64,000 nt of DNA from an uncultured Flavobacteriaceae bacterium (GCA_947498845.1 CANMLX010000003.1:124001-188000); one strand, 5' to 3'; shown: positions 39,901-48,512, numbered from the stretch's first letter. The notes: generated by a model from the sequence alone, not told the origin. Numbers and translations: made by a program.

Positions 39901-40290
39901 AGATATTCCTGTATCAAATCCTTCTCTTTTTTTAATTCCTGATTTTTTGGTAATATCCTCAAAAGAGAACCCCCCTTTGTTTAGATAAAGTTTGTTTTCT
40001 GTGGTATTTGAAGTAAAAAACAAATCTTCCAATCCATCATTATTAAAATCTGCCACAGCAACACCACCGCCATTATATGAGTATATGTATTGGTAATAGT
40101 GAAAATTTTCGCTTTCTATTACTATATTTTTAAAATCTACTCCCGATTTTTCACTAGGGATTTTTGAAAAAAGCGTATTCTTTTTATTACTTACTCTAGA
40201 ATTATCACAACTTAAAAACAAGATGAAAATAGTAAAAAATAAAATGCTTTTAAACCTATAACAATACAATTTATATAAATATATATCCAT
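36937..40290 (-). CDS. FG-GAP/VCBS-repeat lipoprotein with ASPIC/UnbV domain
   Basis: I start this at the ATG at 40288-40290; the TTG at 40317 lies inside a repeat element and is unlikely. The 1117-residue protein has a lipobox (FILFLSCDN), an N-terminal propeller of Ca-binding FG-GAP repeats (VADFNNDGLEDLFF, DINNDGFLDIYI, DCDNDGDLDVYI), an ASPIC/UnbV domain (RFGLGVKVHVYFNDG, INSRGYLSSV, about 520-605), then a second set of FG-GAP repeats to the end. Proteins of this kind recur next to SusC/SusD pairs in marine flavobacterial PULs, and probably bind glycans or help capture them at the surface; no activity is established. It lies between susD and the HTCS gene. Confidence 0.85.
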   Translation of the reverse strand: MDIYLYKLYCYRFKSILFFTIFILFLSCDNSRVSNKKNTLFSKIPSEKSGVDFKNIVIESENFHYYQYIYSYNGGGVAVADFNNDGLEDLFFTSNTTENKLYLNKGGFSFEDITKKSGIKKREGFDTGISIVDINNDGFLDIYINRAGWFKEDEKYANMLYVNNGNLTFSEKAKEYGLDDKGRSITSTFFDCDNDGDLDVYITNSPMVSKKAKNILDLKAIQKDSKTLKLKGSDKLYKNDGEGHFTDASIEAGILPELAFGLNAQVGDLNNDGWLDIYVNNDFKMPDFAYINNQDGTFTDKKDTMFKHMSFYSMGGDIADINNDTLYDIISLDMSPEDYIRSKTTMAMTSISKFQEMVKKGYQYQYMHNALQLNNGNETFSEIANMGGVSNTDWSWAPLLADFDLDGYNDIYITNGVYRDVMDKDALNSILQIIREKGKRPTPGEFLKYTKMLPQQKIKNYFFKNNKDLTFSNVSEDWATITPTFSNGAIYSDLDNDGDLDIVVNNINEEATILKNNSLEQKKGQFVQFQFLGPTNNRFGLGVKVHVYFNDGTKQTRQLINSRGYLSSVTNKIHFGFKNEIGIRNIDIIWLDGKKQELYNVEPNQLISIAYKDATPKIKSDKEVDTVKLFKKTAFTYAHKDSVFNDYGIQLLLPHKLSQLGPAAAKSDLNGDGISDLYLGGGYSQSGTLLIGQPLGKYKEKVIPDFKKDNKYEDVGAVFFDLENDGDQDLYVVSGSYEFGENSRLFQDRIYVNTGQGEFKKCKDCLPEFYTSGSVVIPGDYDLDGDTDLFVGGRVIPGKYPYAPKSYLLINKNGKFYIETKTYAPDIEYLGMVTDAKWNDLDDDGDLDLIVAGEWMGIEVFLNNNGKLSKTEKFTTLKDAKGWWNKILIADIDADGDKDIIAGNLGLNYKHKASYKKPFQIYTKDFDYDGTQDIFLATYYKDKEVPVRGKSCATEQLPLLHGKIKSYQDFANQDLKAILGEGIETALNLKASEFRSGIFLNNKRKGFSFLPFPNEVQKSVINSILFSDFDGDGLKDLLMAGNNYQSEIETTRSDAGIGCFLKGKGNGSFNLIPNEYTGFYAVKDVRNMMRLNTASGDNIIVINNNDVHAIYEIKNRR

Positions 40291-40301
40291 AAAATCTCTT
40301 C

Positions 40302-40525
40302 TAATACCAATTCCCAAATGAATTTACTGAGTTAAAAAGTGTCTTTTGAAATTCTCATCTTCAACATAAAAAAGAACTGTAACTAAGGCTCAATGTGACA
40401 AATTATACAAATTGAGCTTAACTTAATGACACTGAACTAAGGCTATGCTTATTTTTTCTATCTTGTATAATTCCAAAATCCAGCATTTTACTTTACAGTA
40501 CATTCTATTTAAGAATTGGTATAAA
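40302..40525. repeat. Family A element, copy 4, carrying an inserted smaller element
   Basis: The ends TAATACCAATTC and GAATTGGTATAA are inverted repeats. The length is 224 bp; removing the 54 bp between the two AACTAAGGCT copies leaves 170 bp, close to the 167 bp of the other members. Its core AAGGCTATGCTTATTTTT, read in reverse, matches copy 3, so it lies in the opposite orientation. Confidence 0.7.
40381..40444. mobile_element. 44-bp element inserted in copy 4, flanked by 10-bp direct repeats
   Basis: Bases 40391-40434 equal the reverse complement of 1690-1733 with one mismatch. The direct repeat AACTAAGGCT flanks it at 40381-40390 and 40435-40444, consistent with target duplication on insertion. 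Confidence 0.75.
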
Positions 40526-40555
40526 ACACAAATTAAATGAGATTATCTTTTCTTA

Positions 40556-40591
40556 TAAAAATCCCTCATATCATAAAAATGAATGAGGGAT
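40556..40591 (-). terminator. Terminator after susD
   Basis: On the minus strand ATCCCTCAT (40583-40591) pairs with ATGAGGGAT (40561-40569), followed by TTTTT. It probably ends most susCD transcripts, giving higher susCD expression than the genes beyond. Confidence 0.8.
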
Positions 40592-40635
40592 AAGTTATAA
40601 CTAAACTAATTCAAAAAAAAACTTTATTAAAGAAT

Positions 40636-42195
40636 TTAGTCTGCCAATTGTGGAGCAAGATCTAACTCAGATTGTGGTATTGGTGTAAAATACGCAGCTG
40701 CACCTGTAGCCGAAGGTTGCGTATTATTTACAACATCTACTCTTTCTTCAGGGGATCTGTTAGCAAATGCTTCTGCAATTCTATCCATTCTCACTAAATC
40801 GTGCCATCTTTCGTATTCTCCAGCTAACTCCCATTTACGCTCTGTATAAGCTAATTCAGCTAAATCGCCAGATGTTAAATCTATACTTCCTTCTGGAATG
40901 TTAGGATCTAAACCAGCAGCTCTTCTTCTTACTTTATTTAGTGCTTCCCATGCATCTGCAGTAACACCTCCTGAGCGTCCTGCAGCCTCAGCATAAGTTA
41001 ATAGCACATCTGCATATCTCATAAAATAGCGATTTAATGGCGTGTTAGTACTATTTACAACTAAACTTGCCTCCGACATATCTCCTCCGCCTACTTTACG
41101 TAATATTGGATGCGGTTCATTTTTAAAATTTCTCCAATCTGCACCATTAGGTCTATCTCTTCTTGGAATTACTTCAAGGATATAAGTATCTTCAAAACGC
41201 GCCATAGTACCTTCGGACTGAGCTGAAGCTTCCATATCTTCAAAAAAAGCTATTTCACCAAAGGTTTCATTCCAGCCACCTGCATCCACGGGAAATCCTA
41301 AACGTCCTGTGGTTCTATTACCTAAGTTACAAAGCTCATCACAAAACACCATTGTAAATACACCTTCATCATGATTAAATCTGTTAGCTACTGTCCACAT
41401 TTCTCTCATTCGTGGAGCCAACGCATAACCATAAGGACCATCTATTACCTCTTTTGCTTTTGTTGCTGCCATAGCATATTTACTACTATCGTTTAATGGG
41501 AAACCAGCCCAATGCATGTATAATCTGGCCAAGAAACCTTTTGCTGCACCCTTACTAGGTCTTGCGCCAACTACTACAACACCTGGATAAACATCTGGCA
41601 ATAATCCTTCTGCCTCTAACAAATCCGATTCTATTTGTTGATAAACATCTTCTATGGGTGATAATTCTCTTTCCTCAAGACTATTTACTTCTAGATTAAT
41701 AACCACTTTACCAAAAGTTCTGGTTAAATGCAAATATGCAAAAGCCCTCATAAAATAAGCTTCTCCAACTATCCTATCAAATATCTCCTGTTCATCTTCG
41801 GTTACAACAATATCGGGCGCTGCATTTATTGCTGTATTTGCAATAGCAATCATACTGTAAGGTGCATCCCATGCTCTATTAATTCTTTCTGAAAGATTAG
41901 TTTGCGTTCTCCAGTCTGCTTCTCTAAAACCTTGCTTATTTCCAGCACTAAAAGTAGTAATATCATCTCCTCCATAACCAGCGATGTAAAAATCTGACCA
42001 TCTTGCATCATTCTGCACTGTTCTATACATTCCTGTAACCAAAACATCTAATGTTTCTACCGAGTTTAATGTCCCGGGTGACAACTGAGTTTTCCCAGGA
42101 TCCTCTTCCAAATCTGCACAAGAGAATGAAAAAACCATTAGAAATACGCAAAGTACACTTCCTAACTTTATTCTTTTTGTTTTACCTATTTTCAT
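40636..42195 (-). CDS. susD: SusD/RagB-family glycan-binding lipoprotein
   Basis: The 519-residue protein has a lipobox (FSFSCADLEEDP), SusD helices (RAFAYLHLTRTFGKVV, GFLARLYMHWAG) and the conserved C-terminal boxes MRYADVLLTYAEAAG, LNKVRRRAAG and ERKWELAGEYERWHDLVR. SusD proteins sit on the outer surface as a lid on SusC and bind the target glycan. It starts 17 bp after the susC stop. A terminator 45 bp beyond its stop and a repeat element separate it from the FG-GAP gene. Confidence 0.96.
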   Translation of the reverse strand: MKIGKTKRIKLGSVLCVFLMVFSFSCADLEEDPGKTQLSPGTLNSVETLDVLVTGMYRTVQNDARWSDFYIAGYGGDDITTFSAGNKQGFREADWRTQTNLSERINRAWDAPYSMIAIANTAINAAPDIVVTEDEQEIFDRIVGEAYFMRAFAYLHLTRTFGKVVINLEVNSLEERELSPIEDVYQQIESDLLEAEGLLPDVYPGVVVVGARPSKGAAKGFLARLYMHWAGFPLNDSSKYAMAATKAKEVIDGPYGYALAPRMREMWTVANRFNHDEGVFTMVFCDELCNLGNRTTGRLGFPVDAGGWNETFGEIAFFEDMEASAQSEGTMARFEDTYILEVIPRRDRPNGADWRNFKNEPHPILRKVGGGDMSEASLVVNSTNTPLNRYFMRYADVLLTYAEAAGRSGGVTADAWEALNKVRRRAAGLDPNIPEGSIDLTSGDLAELAYTERKWELAGEYERWHDLVRMDRIAEAFANRSPEERVDVVNNTQPSATGAAAYFTPIPQSELDLAPQLAD

Positions 42196-42212
42196 GTTAT
42201 ATTTTTTTATTA

Positions 42213-45170
42213 TTAAAATTGAACTCTTGCTCCAATTGTATACGACCTAGGGTTTGGAATTGCACCAAAATCAAACGAAGGAGCACCATCATTATTAGAG
42301 ACACCAGTAGATGAAACTTCTGGATCAAATCCTCTATAGTCTGTTATTGTGAATAAGTTTTGTCCACTAACATAAACTTTTAAGGATTTAAATGGTTTTA
42401 AATTATCAAATGTATATCCTAATGATAAATTACTTAATCTAATAAAGTCACCATCTTCAACAAACCTTGATGAGTTAAGTAAATCTCCTCCTGTAGGTAC
42501 ATCTGTTTCGTTTTCTGGTGTCCATCTATTTAAGTAATCTTGATGTCTTCCAGAACCAGCACCTGAAGGCGCCATCAACTGAGCATAAATAATGTTGTAT
42601 ACTTGAAAATCATGTACTCCACGTAACACAAAGTTCAAATCAAAATTCTTGTACGAAAAAGTATTATTAAGTCCCCATGTTAATGATGGTGTTCCATTAC
42701 CAATATCAGAAAGAACAATTTCACCATTTTCATCTTGTAAATATCTTGGCGTACCCGCAACTACATCGCTATTGCTTGCCGCATCTGCTGTTTTCCATGT
42801 TCCTAAAAATGTTGTTCCATGAAATTGACCTAAAGGTTCACCTACACGTAAAGAATAAAAACTTGCAGTACTTCCTCCTGGATTAACGCCACCTGCTCCA
42901 GTAAGTATTTGTTCTGGACCACCTAAATCAATAATCTCATTACTAACTGTAGATAAATTAAAATTTGTATTCCAAGAAAAATCTTCTGTAGAAACTGGAT
43001 AAGCATTTACTGTAAAATCAAAGCCTGTGTTTTGAATCTCACCAATATTTTTAAGAACCGTACCCCCTCCATTAAATGCAGGAACTGGTTGTCTTAATAA
43101 CAAATCTTCTGTGTTCTTTTTATACCACTCTACTGTAAATTGCACACGATTATCTGCGAATGAAAAATCTACTCCCGTGTTAATTTGTTTTGTCGTTTCC
43201 CATTTTAAGTTTACATCTCTTAATGTTGGATTTCCTATTCCTATTTCTGGTGTACTTCCATCAAAAGCAAAATCTCTTCCAGTTGGTAAATTAGGAAATG
43301 TTGCTAAAGCGCCTACATTCTGATTTCCTACTTCACCATAACCAGCTCTTAATTTAATACTACTAAAAAATCCATCTTCTGGCAACAACTTACTTATATT
43401 GTAAGCGGCCGAAACAGAGGGAAAATAACCCGTTCTATTATCCTTTCTAAAATTAGACGATTGATCAATACGCATAGTTCCTGTTAGGTACAGATTTTCT
43501 CCAAAATTAAGTTCTGCTCGTCCAACATAAGACTGTATAGCCCCCTCTGTTTGATTTGCACTAATACCTTGATCTACACCTAATTCAAGTAAATAAAATG
43601 CATTTCTAAGACCTCCTATCCCAAATTCTCCAGAACTACCACTGGATGTTTTAGTTTGGTTTCCCTGCAATTCGTACACACCTGTTAACTTCACATTGGT
43701 TTTGCCAAAAGTTTTGTTCCAAGTTAGTATACTACTTAACTGATAAGTCGTTAAACGACTCGAACTAAAACCAGCTTGCGCTTCAAGTACCGTTGTACCT
43801 GCAGGTATACCTGCAAAATTTTCATCATTTCTGTGCCTAAATAAACTACCACCTACTACAGTAAAATTTAATGCATCACTTATATCATATGATATATTCA
43901 AATTAGCATTAAACCTATCTTGAATACGATTATTATCTCTTTCGGTTTGTACCGCTATAGGGTTAACTAATATATTTCCAAAAGAAGATTGTAACTGGTA
44001 ATACGTACCATCTGGATTTCTAATAGGAATTGTTGGATCCCACGTTAAAATCCCTGCAAGACCTCCTCTAGCATCAGATGAAGAGCGTGCTCCGCCATTA
44101 AATAAGTTGTGGTTAGTTTCTCTAGACCCAAATAAATTAAGTCCTACTTTTAGTTTTTCTCCAAACTTTGCATTTAAGTTTGCTCTTAAAGAAAACCGAT
44201 TATAATCACTATTAAAAACTACACCCTCTTGATCTACATAATTCCCTGATAAAAAATAAGAAAGCTTGCCCTCTTGTCCACTCGCTGTTAACTGAACATT
44301 TTTTAGAACAGCTGTTCTAAAATACTCTTCTTGATAATCTGTACCTCCATTTACAACTTCTGTTTCTGAAAGATCAGCGTATTGTTGAGGAGATAAAAGC
44401 GGTAATGTTTTAGATATATTAGATAATGTTGTAAAATACTCTACCCCAATTTTTGGTGTCCCTCTACCTTTTTTTGTAGTAATAACTACTACACCGTTTG
44501 CGCCTCTTGAACCATAAATAGCAGAAGCAGAAGCATCTTTTAAAATATCCATCGTCTCAATGTCGTTAGGATTTAGGCTCTCCAAAGTCCCTCCTAATAT
44601 ACCATCTATAACGATTAAAGGTTGATTGCTAAACGAAATAGAGTTAGACCCTCTAATTCTAATTTTAACTTGCCCTCCTGGAGTTCCTGTTGTCTTGACT
44701 ACAGAAACACCAGCTGCTCTTGATTGAATTGCATCCTCAATTCTAGAAAGTGGTTGCTTTTCAAAGTCTTTAGCCGAAACAGTAGAAATGGCTCCTGTTA
44801 AATCACTCTTCTTTTTTGTACCATAACCAATAACAACAACTTGATCTAAGGATTGAATGTCTTCAGAAAGTATAACATCTAAAGTCGTTTTCCCACTAGC
44901 AGAAATCTCTTGCGTAGTGTACCCCAGGTAACTAAACACCAGTATATCTTTCTCTAAAACATTAGAAAGTTTATACCCTCCTTCAAAATCAGTTAGCACA
45001 CCTCTGTTTGTACCTTTAATTGTAATATTTACACCAGGTAGTGGCCCTCCCACATCGGACACTACACCTCTAATTGTTTGTTGACAAAACCCTGTCAAAC
45101 TAGCAAAAAACACAATAAAATATAGTAATATTTTACTATTCTTTAAAATTCTCGATTTAATTATCTTCAT
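42213..45170 (-). CDS. susC: SusC-like TonB-dependent outer-membrane transporter
   Basis: The 985-residue protein has a signal peptide, a carboxypeptidase-regulatory-like domain (about 33-105; IRGVVSDVGGPLPGVNITIKG), a plug domain (about 115-230; GYGTKKKSDLTGAISTVSA, DILKDASASAIYGSRGANGV) and a 22-strand barrel ending in GARVQF. It imports glycan fragments through the outer membrane, powered by TonB-ExbBD, with SusD as its lid. It is the first gene of the PUL; the C-rich sites upstream are probable regulator targets. Confidence 0.97.
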   Translation of the reverse strand: MKIIKSRILKNSKILLYFIVFFASLTGFCQQTIRGVVSDVGGPLPGVNITIKGTNRGVLTDFEGGYKLSNVLEKDILVFSYLGYTTQEISASGKTTLDVILSEDIQSLDQVVVIGYGTKKKSDLTGAISTVSAKDFEKQPLSRIEDAIQSRAAGVSVVKTTGTPGGQVKIRIRGSNSISFSNQPLIVIDGILGGTLESLNPNDIETMDILKDASASAIYGSRGANGVVVITTKKGRGTPKIGVEYFTTLSNISKTLPLLSPQQYADLSETEVVNGGTDYQEEYFRTAVLKNVQLTASGQEGKLSYFLSGNYVDQEGVVFNSDYNRFSLRANLNAKFGEKLKVGLNLFGSRETNHNLFNGGARSSSDARGGLAGILTWDPTIPIRNPDGTYYQLQSSFGNILVNPIAVQTERDNNRIQDRFNANLNISYDISDALNFTVVGGSLFRHRNDENFAGIPAGTTVLEAQAGFSSSRLTTYQLSSILTWNKTFGKTNVKLTGVYELQGNQTKTSSGSSGEFGIGGLRNAFYLLELGVDQGISANQTEGAIQSYVGRAELNFGENLYLTGTMRIDQSSNFRKDNRTGYFPSVSAAYNISKLLPEDGFFSSIKLRAGYGEVGNQNVGALATFPNLPTGRDFAFDGSTPEIGIGNPTLRDVNLKWETTKQINTGVDFSFADNRVQFTVEWYKKNTEDLLLRQPVPAFNGGGTVLKNIGEIQNTGFDFTVNAYPVSTEDFSWNTNFNLSTVSNEIIDLGGPEQILTGAGGVNPGGSTASFYSLRVGEPLGQFHGTTFLGTWKTADAASNSDVVAGTPRYLQDENGEIVLSDIGNGTPSLTWGLNNTFSYKNFDLNFVLRGVHDFQVYNIIYAQLMAPSGAGSGRHQDYLNRWTPENETDVPTGGDLLNSSRFVEDGDFIRLSNLSLGYTFDNLKPFKSLKVYVSGQNLFTITDYRGFDPEVSSTGVSNNDGAPSFDFGAIPNPRSYTIGARVQF

Positions 45171-45216
45171 ATAATTTTAGTTTAGTTTTCCTAAAGTCAA
45201 AGAAATTGAAGAATCA

Positions 45217-45255
45217 CAAAAAAGAGGGGGGTAAATAACGTTTATGATAGGGGTG
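45217..45255 (-). promoter_or_regulatory. C-rich candidate operator upstream of susC
   Basis: On the coding strand CACCCCTATCATAA, then TTATTTACCCCCC and TCTTTTTT, lie 47-85 bp before the susC start. Blocks ACCCCTATnATAA and TTATTTACCCC..TCTTTTTT both recur before the PL14-like gene. Confidence 0.5.
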
Positions 45256-45353
45256 AAATAATTCTTTTAGCGCTAATTTAACTTAAAATGTTTCTAAAAT
45301 ACTACAAAACAAAGGCTATATGAGCACCATTAGGTTTATTAAACTGGTATAAT

Positions 45354-46379
45354 TTAGGATAATCTAATTTTTGACGACGACCCCCTAACAATCAAATCAG
45401 AGCCTAAAACCAATGCCTTTGTTTTACATTTTTTTTCTTTTATCTGATCAATAAGTGCCTTAGCTGCTATTTGCCCCATCTCAAAATCTGGTTGATTAAC
45501 GGTTGTTAATGAAGGCTCTATTACTACCGAAATGGGATCATTATTAAAGCCTACTATAGATATCTCATCTGGAATTATCACACCATTTAATTTAAAATAT
45601 CGCATAGCACTTATGGCAGAGGTATCATTAGCTGCATAAATACCATCAACACCTCCCTTTATATTAATTACTTTTTTAGCTAGTTTCACACCATCTTCTT
45701 CGGTTAATTTAGTTTCTAAAAAAAGGGTTTTATCAAACTCTAATCCATGCTTTTCTAAAGCCGAGATATACCCTTTTTTTCTATTTTGATATAATTCGAT
45801 ATGTTGAGGCCCTCCAAAATGGACTATACGCTTACATCCATTAAAAATTAGATGCTCTGTTGCCATAAAACTGGCTTCAAAATCATTAATACTTACACTT
45901 GTACATCCGCCATAATTACATGGCCTATCATAAAACACAATCGGTGTACCATAATTCTTAAACGGTTCTAAATGCTTAAAAGATGTCGTTTCCATTGAAA
46001 TAGAAATTAAAACACCATCTACACGATTAGACAATAAAGTATTCATTATTTTTTGCTCTCTATCTAAACTCTCAAGTGACTGGCAAATAATTACATTATA
46101 ACCATTTTCATAAGCAGTTTCCTCTATTCCAGAAATAACATTTGAGAAAAAATTGCGAGAAATTCGTGGAACAACAACACCTATTGTATAGGTCTTATTT
46201 GTTCTTAAGTTCGAAGCTAAACTATTACGGCGATACCCTAATTCTGTAGCTTTCGCTAAGATTTTAGCCTTGGTTTTACTTGAAACTCTGGGACTATCGT
46301 TTAATGCTCTAGATACAGTAGAACTATCAATTCCTAAGGCCTTAGAAATGTCATGTATGGTTACTTCACTTTTTTGCAT
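45354..46379 (-). CDS. LacI-family transcriptional regulator
   Basis: The 341-residue protein has an N-terminal helix-turn-helix (TIHDISKALGIDSSTVSRAL), hinge helix (NSLASNLRT) and a periplasmic-binding-protein-like effector domain (TYTIGVVVPRISRNFFSNVI, GCKRIVHFGG, DGIYAANDTSAI, ISIVGFNNDP). It is divergent from kduI with 111 bp between them, and a perfect 18-bp palindrome lies in that gap. It therefore probably represses the uronate operon and its own gene, released by a uronate-pathway intermediate; the effector itself cannot be read from sequence. Confidence 0.95.
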   Translation of the reverse strand: MQKSEVTIHDISKALGIDSSTVSRALNDSPRVSSKTKAKILAKATELGYRRNSLASNLRTNKTYTIGVVVPRISRNFFSNVISGIEETAYENGYNVIICQSLESLDREQKIMNTLLSNRVDGVLISISMETTSFKHLEPFKNYGTPIVFYDRPCNYGGCTSVSINDFEASFMATEHLIFNGCKRIVHFGGPQHIELYQNRKKGYISALEKHGLEFDKTLFLETKLTEEDGVKLAKKVINIKGGVDGIYAANDTSAISAMRYFKLNGVIIPDEISIVGFNNDPISVVIEPSLTTVNQPDFEMGQIAAKALIDQIKEKKCKTKALVLGSDLIVRGSSSKIRLS

Positions 46380-46417
46380 GCAATGAAATTATTTTACCAA
46401 AAATATAAAATATCCAG

Positions 46418-46435
46418 AATACAATCGATTGTATT
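46418..46435. promoter_or_regulatory. LacI-type operator, perfect 18-bp palindrome
   Basis: AATACAATCGATTGTATT is its own reverse complement with the central CG typical of LacI/GalR operators. It lies between the divergent regulator gene and kduI, 55 bp before the kduI start. Confidence 0.8.
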
Positions 46436-46490
46436 TTTGAATAAAATGATTACATTTACCAAAAAAAAATTTCAATAATAAATAATAACA

Positions 46491-47333
46491 ATGGAATCAC
46501 ACTTTGAAGTAAGATACGCTGCATCACCAAGAGAGGTAAAAAAAATGGATACTCAAGAGCTTAGAGATGAGTTCTTAGTAAAAGATATATTTAAAGAAGA
46601 TCTATTAAATTTTGTATACTCTCATTATGATAGGTATATCGTAGCAGGAGTTGTTCCTGTAAAAAAAAGTGTTGTTCTTGAGACCATCGATCCACTAAAA
46701 TCTGAGTACTTTTTACAACGCAGAGAATTAGGTATAATTAATATAGGTGGTAGTGGTTCTGTATCTGTTAACGGTACGCATTATGACTTAGATCATAAGG
46801 AAGCTCTATATATAGGTCAAGGTAACAAAGACGTTATATTCTCCAGTAAAACCTCAGGCAATCCTGCAAAATTCTACTTAAATTCTACGCCTGCTAACAA
46901 ATCATATCCTACTAAAAAAATTGGTGTTAATGATGTTGAAGTTGTAGAACTTGGTGCTCCTGAAACTGCAAACGCGCGTACTTTAAGAAAATATATAGTA
47001 AATAGTGTTGTAGATGTTTGCCAGCTACAAATGGGAATGACTTCTTTAAAGTCGGGTAGTTGTTGGAATACTATGCCAGCACATGTACACGACAGACGAA
47101 TGGAGGTTTATTTTTACATAGAAGTACCCGAAGGACAATCGGTTTGTCACTTTATGGGGCAAACTAAAGAAACACGCCATATCTGGATGCAAAATGAAGA
47201 AGCAGTAATTTCACCTCCATGGTCTATTCATTCAGGATCAGGAACGAGCAACTATAGCTTTATTTGGGGTATGGCTGGAGAGAACTTAGACTACTCGGAT
47301 ATGGATGTCGCAAAAATAACCGACTTAAGATAA
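46491..47333 (+). CDS. kduI: 5-dehydro-4-deoxy-D-glucuronate isomerase
   Basis: This 280-residue cupin enzyme converts 5-keto-4-deoxyuronate, the product of GH88 action, to 3-deoxy-D-glycero-2,5-hexodiulosonate. Family features are the N-terminal YAASPREVKKMDTQELR, RRELGIINIGGSG and the metal site MPAHVHDRRMEVYFY with a later His in SPPWSIHSGSG. The length is normal. It is the first gene of the plus-strand uronate operon, downstream of the palindromic operator. The next enzyme, KduD, is not found intact in this window. Confidence 0.96.
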   Translation: MESHFEVRYAASPREVKKMDTQELRDEFLVKDIFKEDLLNFVYSHYDRYIVAGVVPVKKSVVLETIDPLKSEYFLQRRELGIINIGGSGSVSVNGTHYDLDHKEALYIGQGNKDVIFSSKTSGNPAKFYLNSTPANKSYPTKKIGVNDVEVVELGAPETANARTLRKYIVNSVVDVCQLQMGMTSLKSGSCWNTMPAHVHDRRMEVYFYIEVPEGQSVCHFMGQTKETRHIWMQNEEAVISPPWSIHSGSGTSNYSFIWGMAGENLDYSDMDVAKITDLR

Positions 47334-47337
47334 TCTC

Positions 47338-48507
47338 ATGAGACTAACTAAACTCCTATTTTATTTTACTCTGTGTACCATTTTTTCTTGTTCCAAAAAA
47401 GAAAAAAAGCTGCTTGTTGAAATAACAAACGAACTAGATGTGGATCGACAATTTGAAACCGTAGAAATTTCAAAATCACTTCTAAATGTAGAGCATCTCA
47501 ATCATTTTGGGATTAAAAATGTGGCCAATAACACAATACTAACCTCGCAATTAATTGATAGTGATGGCGACGGCACATTAGATGTGCTAATATTTCAACC
47601 TAAAATTAAAGCTAAATCAAAGGGTATTTATCACGTTGTTGAAGTTCCTAAGGATACTACTAATACCAAAATTTGTTATTCTCGATTTGTTCCAGAACGT
47701 ACCGATGACTATGCTTGGGAAAATAATAAAGTAGCATTTAGAACCTTTGGTCCAAATGCACAATATAGATATGAAAATAAATTAGAAGAAGGAACGCTAT
47801 CCAGTGGTATTGATGCATGGTTAAAACGTGTAGATTATTCTATTATCGATAAGTGGTATAAAAAATATACAGAAAAAACAGGCTCCTACCATGAAGATAC
47901 TGGAGAAGGGTTAGATAATTTTCATGTAGGTTCCAGCCGTGGTGTAGGTGGTATCGCTTATAAAAAAGATAGTATTTACTATATTTCCAAAAATTTTATT
48001 GATCATAAAACATTAACTAACGGTCCTATTAGAACAAGTTTTATCTTAGACTATGGCACATGGAATGCCGATAGTACTTACATTAGGGAGTCAAAAAAAA
48101 TAAGCTTAGATTATGGTAATAACCTATCAAAATTTGAAATCTCTATAGAGGGAGTAGACACTATTTCGGCTGGATTAACACTACACGAAAAAGATGGTGT
48201 AGTTACCTTCACTAAAGGAGAATCGTATTTAAATTATTGGCAACCTCATGGAGATTCCGAGTTAGGTACTGCAATAGTCACATCAACTAAATATTTCATC
48301 AACTATGAGAAATATAACACAGACGTAACAGATTTAAGTAATGCTTTTGCGCATTTAAAAGTTTTAAATGGTAAAGTGGCGTATTATGCTGGTTTCGCAT
48401 GGCAAAAAAGTAATCAATTTAGTAGTAAAAAGGAATGGGAACTCTATTTAAGCTTATTTGCTAAAAAATTAAATAACCCACTAAAAGTAGAACTAGTAAA
48501 ACATTAA
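47338..48507 (+). CDS. DUF4861-family lipoprotein
   Basis: The 389-residue protein has a lipobox (CTIFSCSKK, Cys near 18). It matches the DUF4861 family by pattern (YAWENNKVAFRTFGP, GLDNFHVGSSRGVGG, GPIRTSFILDY, YYAGFAWQKS). The family occurs often with uronate and pectin catabolic genes, and its activity is not settled to my knowledge. It starts 4 bp after kduI and lies before the broken SDR gene, so it shares their regulation. Being exported, it may process or bind a uronate-containing sugar before uptake by the TRAP transporter of this operon. Confidence 0.8.
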   Translation: MRLTKLLFYFTLCTIFSCSKKEKKLLVEITNELDVDRQFETVEISKSLLNVEHLNHFGIKNVANNTILTSQLIDSDGDGTLDVLIFQPKIKAKSKGIYHVVEVPKDTTNTKICYSRFVPERTDDYAWENNKVAFRTFGPNAQYRYENKLEEGTLSSGIDAWLKRVDYSIIDKWYKKYTEKTGSYHEDTGEGLDNFHVGSSRGVGGIAYKKDSIYYISKNFIDHKTLTNGPIRTSFILDYGTWNADSTYIRESKKISLDYGNNLSKFEISIEGVDTISAGLTLHEKDGVVTFTKGESYLNYWQPHGDSELGTAIVTSTKYFINYEKYNTDVTDLSNAFAHLKVLNGKVAYYAGFAWQKSNQFSSKKEWELYLSLFAKKLNNPLKVELVKH

Positions 48508-48512
48508 AACAA

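Noticed and set aside
36937..40317. Longer start (TTG at 40317) for the FG-GAP lipoprotein
   Set aside because: The extra nine residues would come from the terminal repeat of a mobile element; the ATG at 40290 keeps a normal lipoprotein signal.
17110..45170. Ulvan, carrageenan or chondroitin sulfate as the PUL target
   Set aside because: No sulfatase gene or sulfatase-maturing enzyme is found, and no lyase of the ulvan families is recognisable; a sulfated glycan is not supported, though it cannot be fully excluded.
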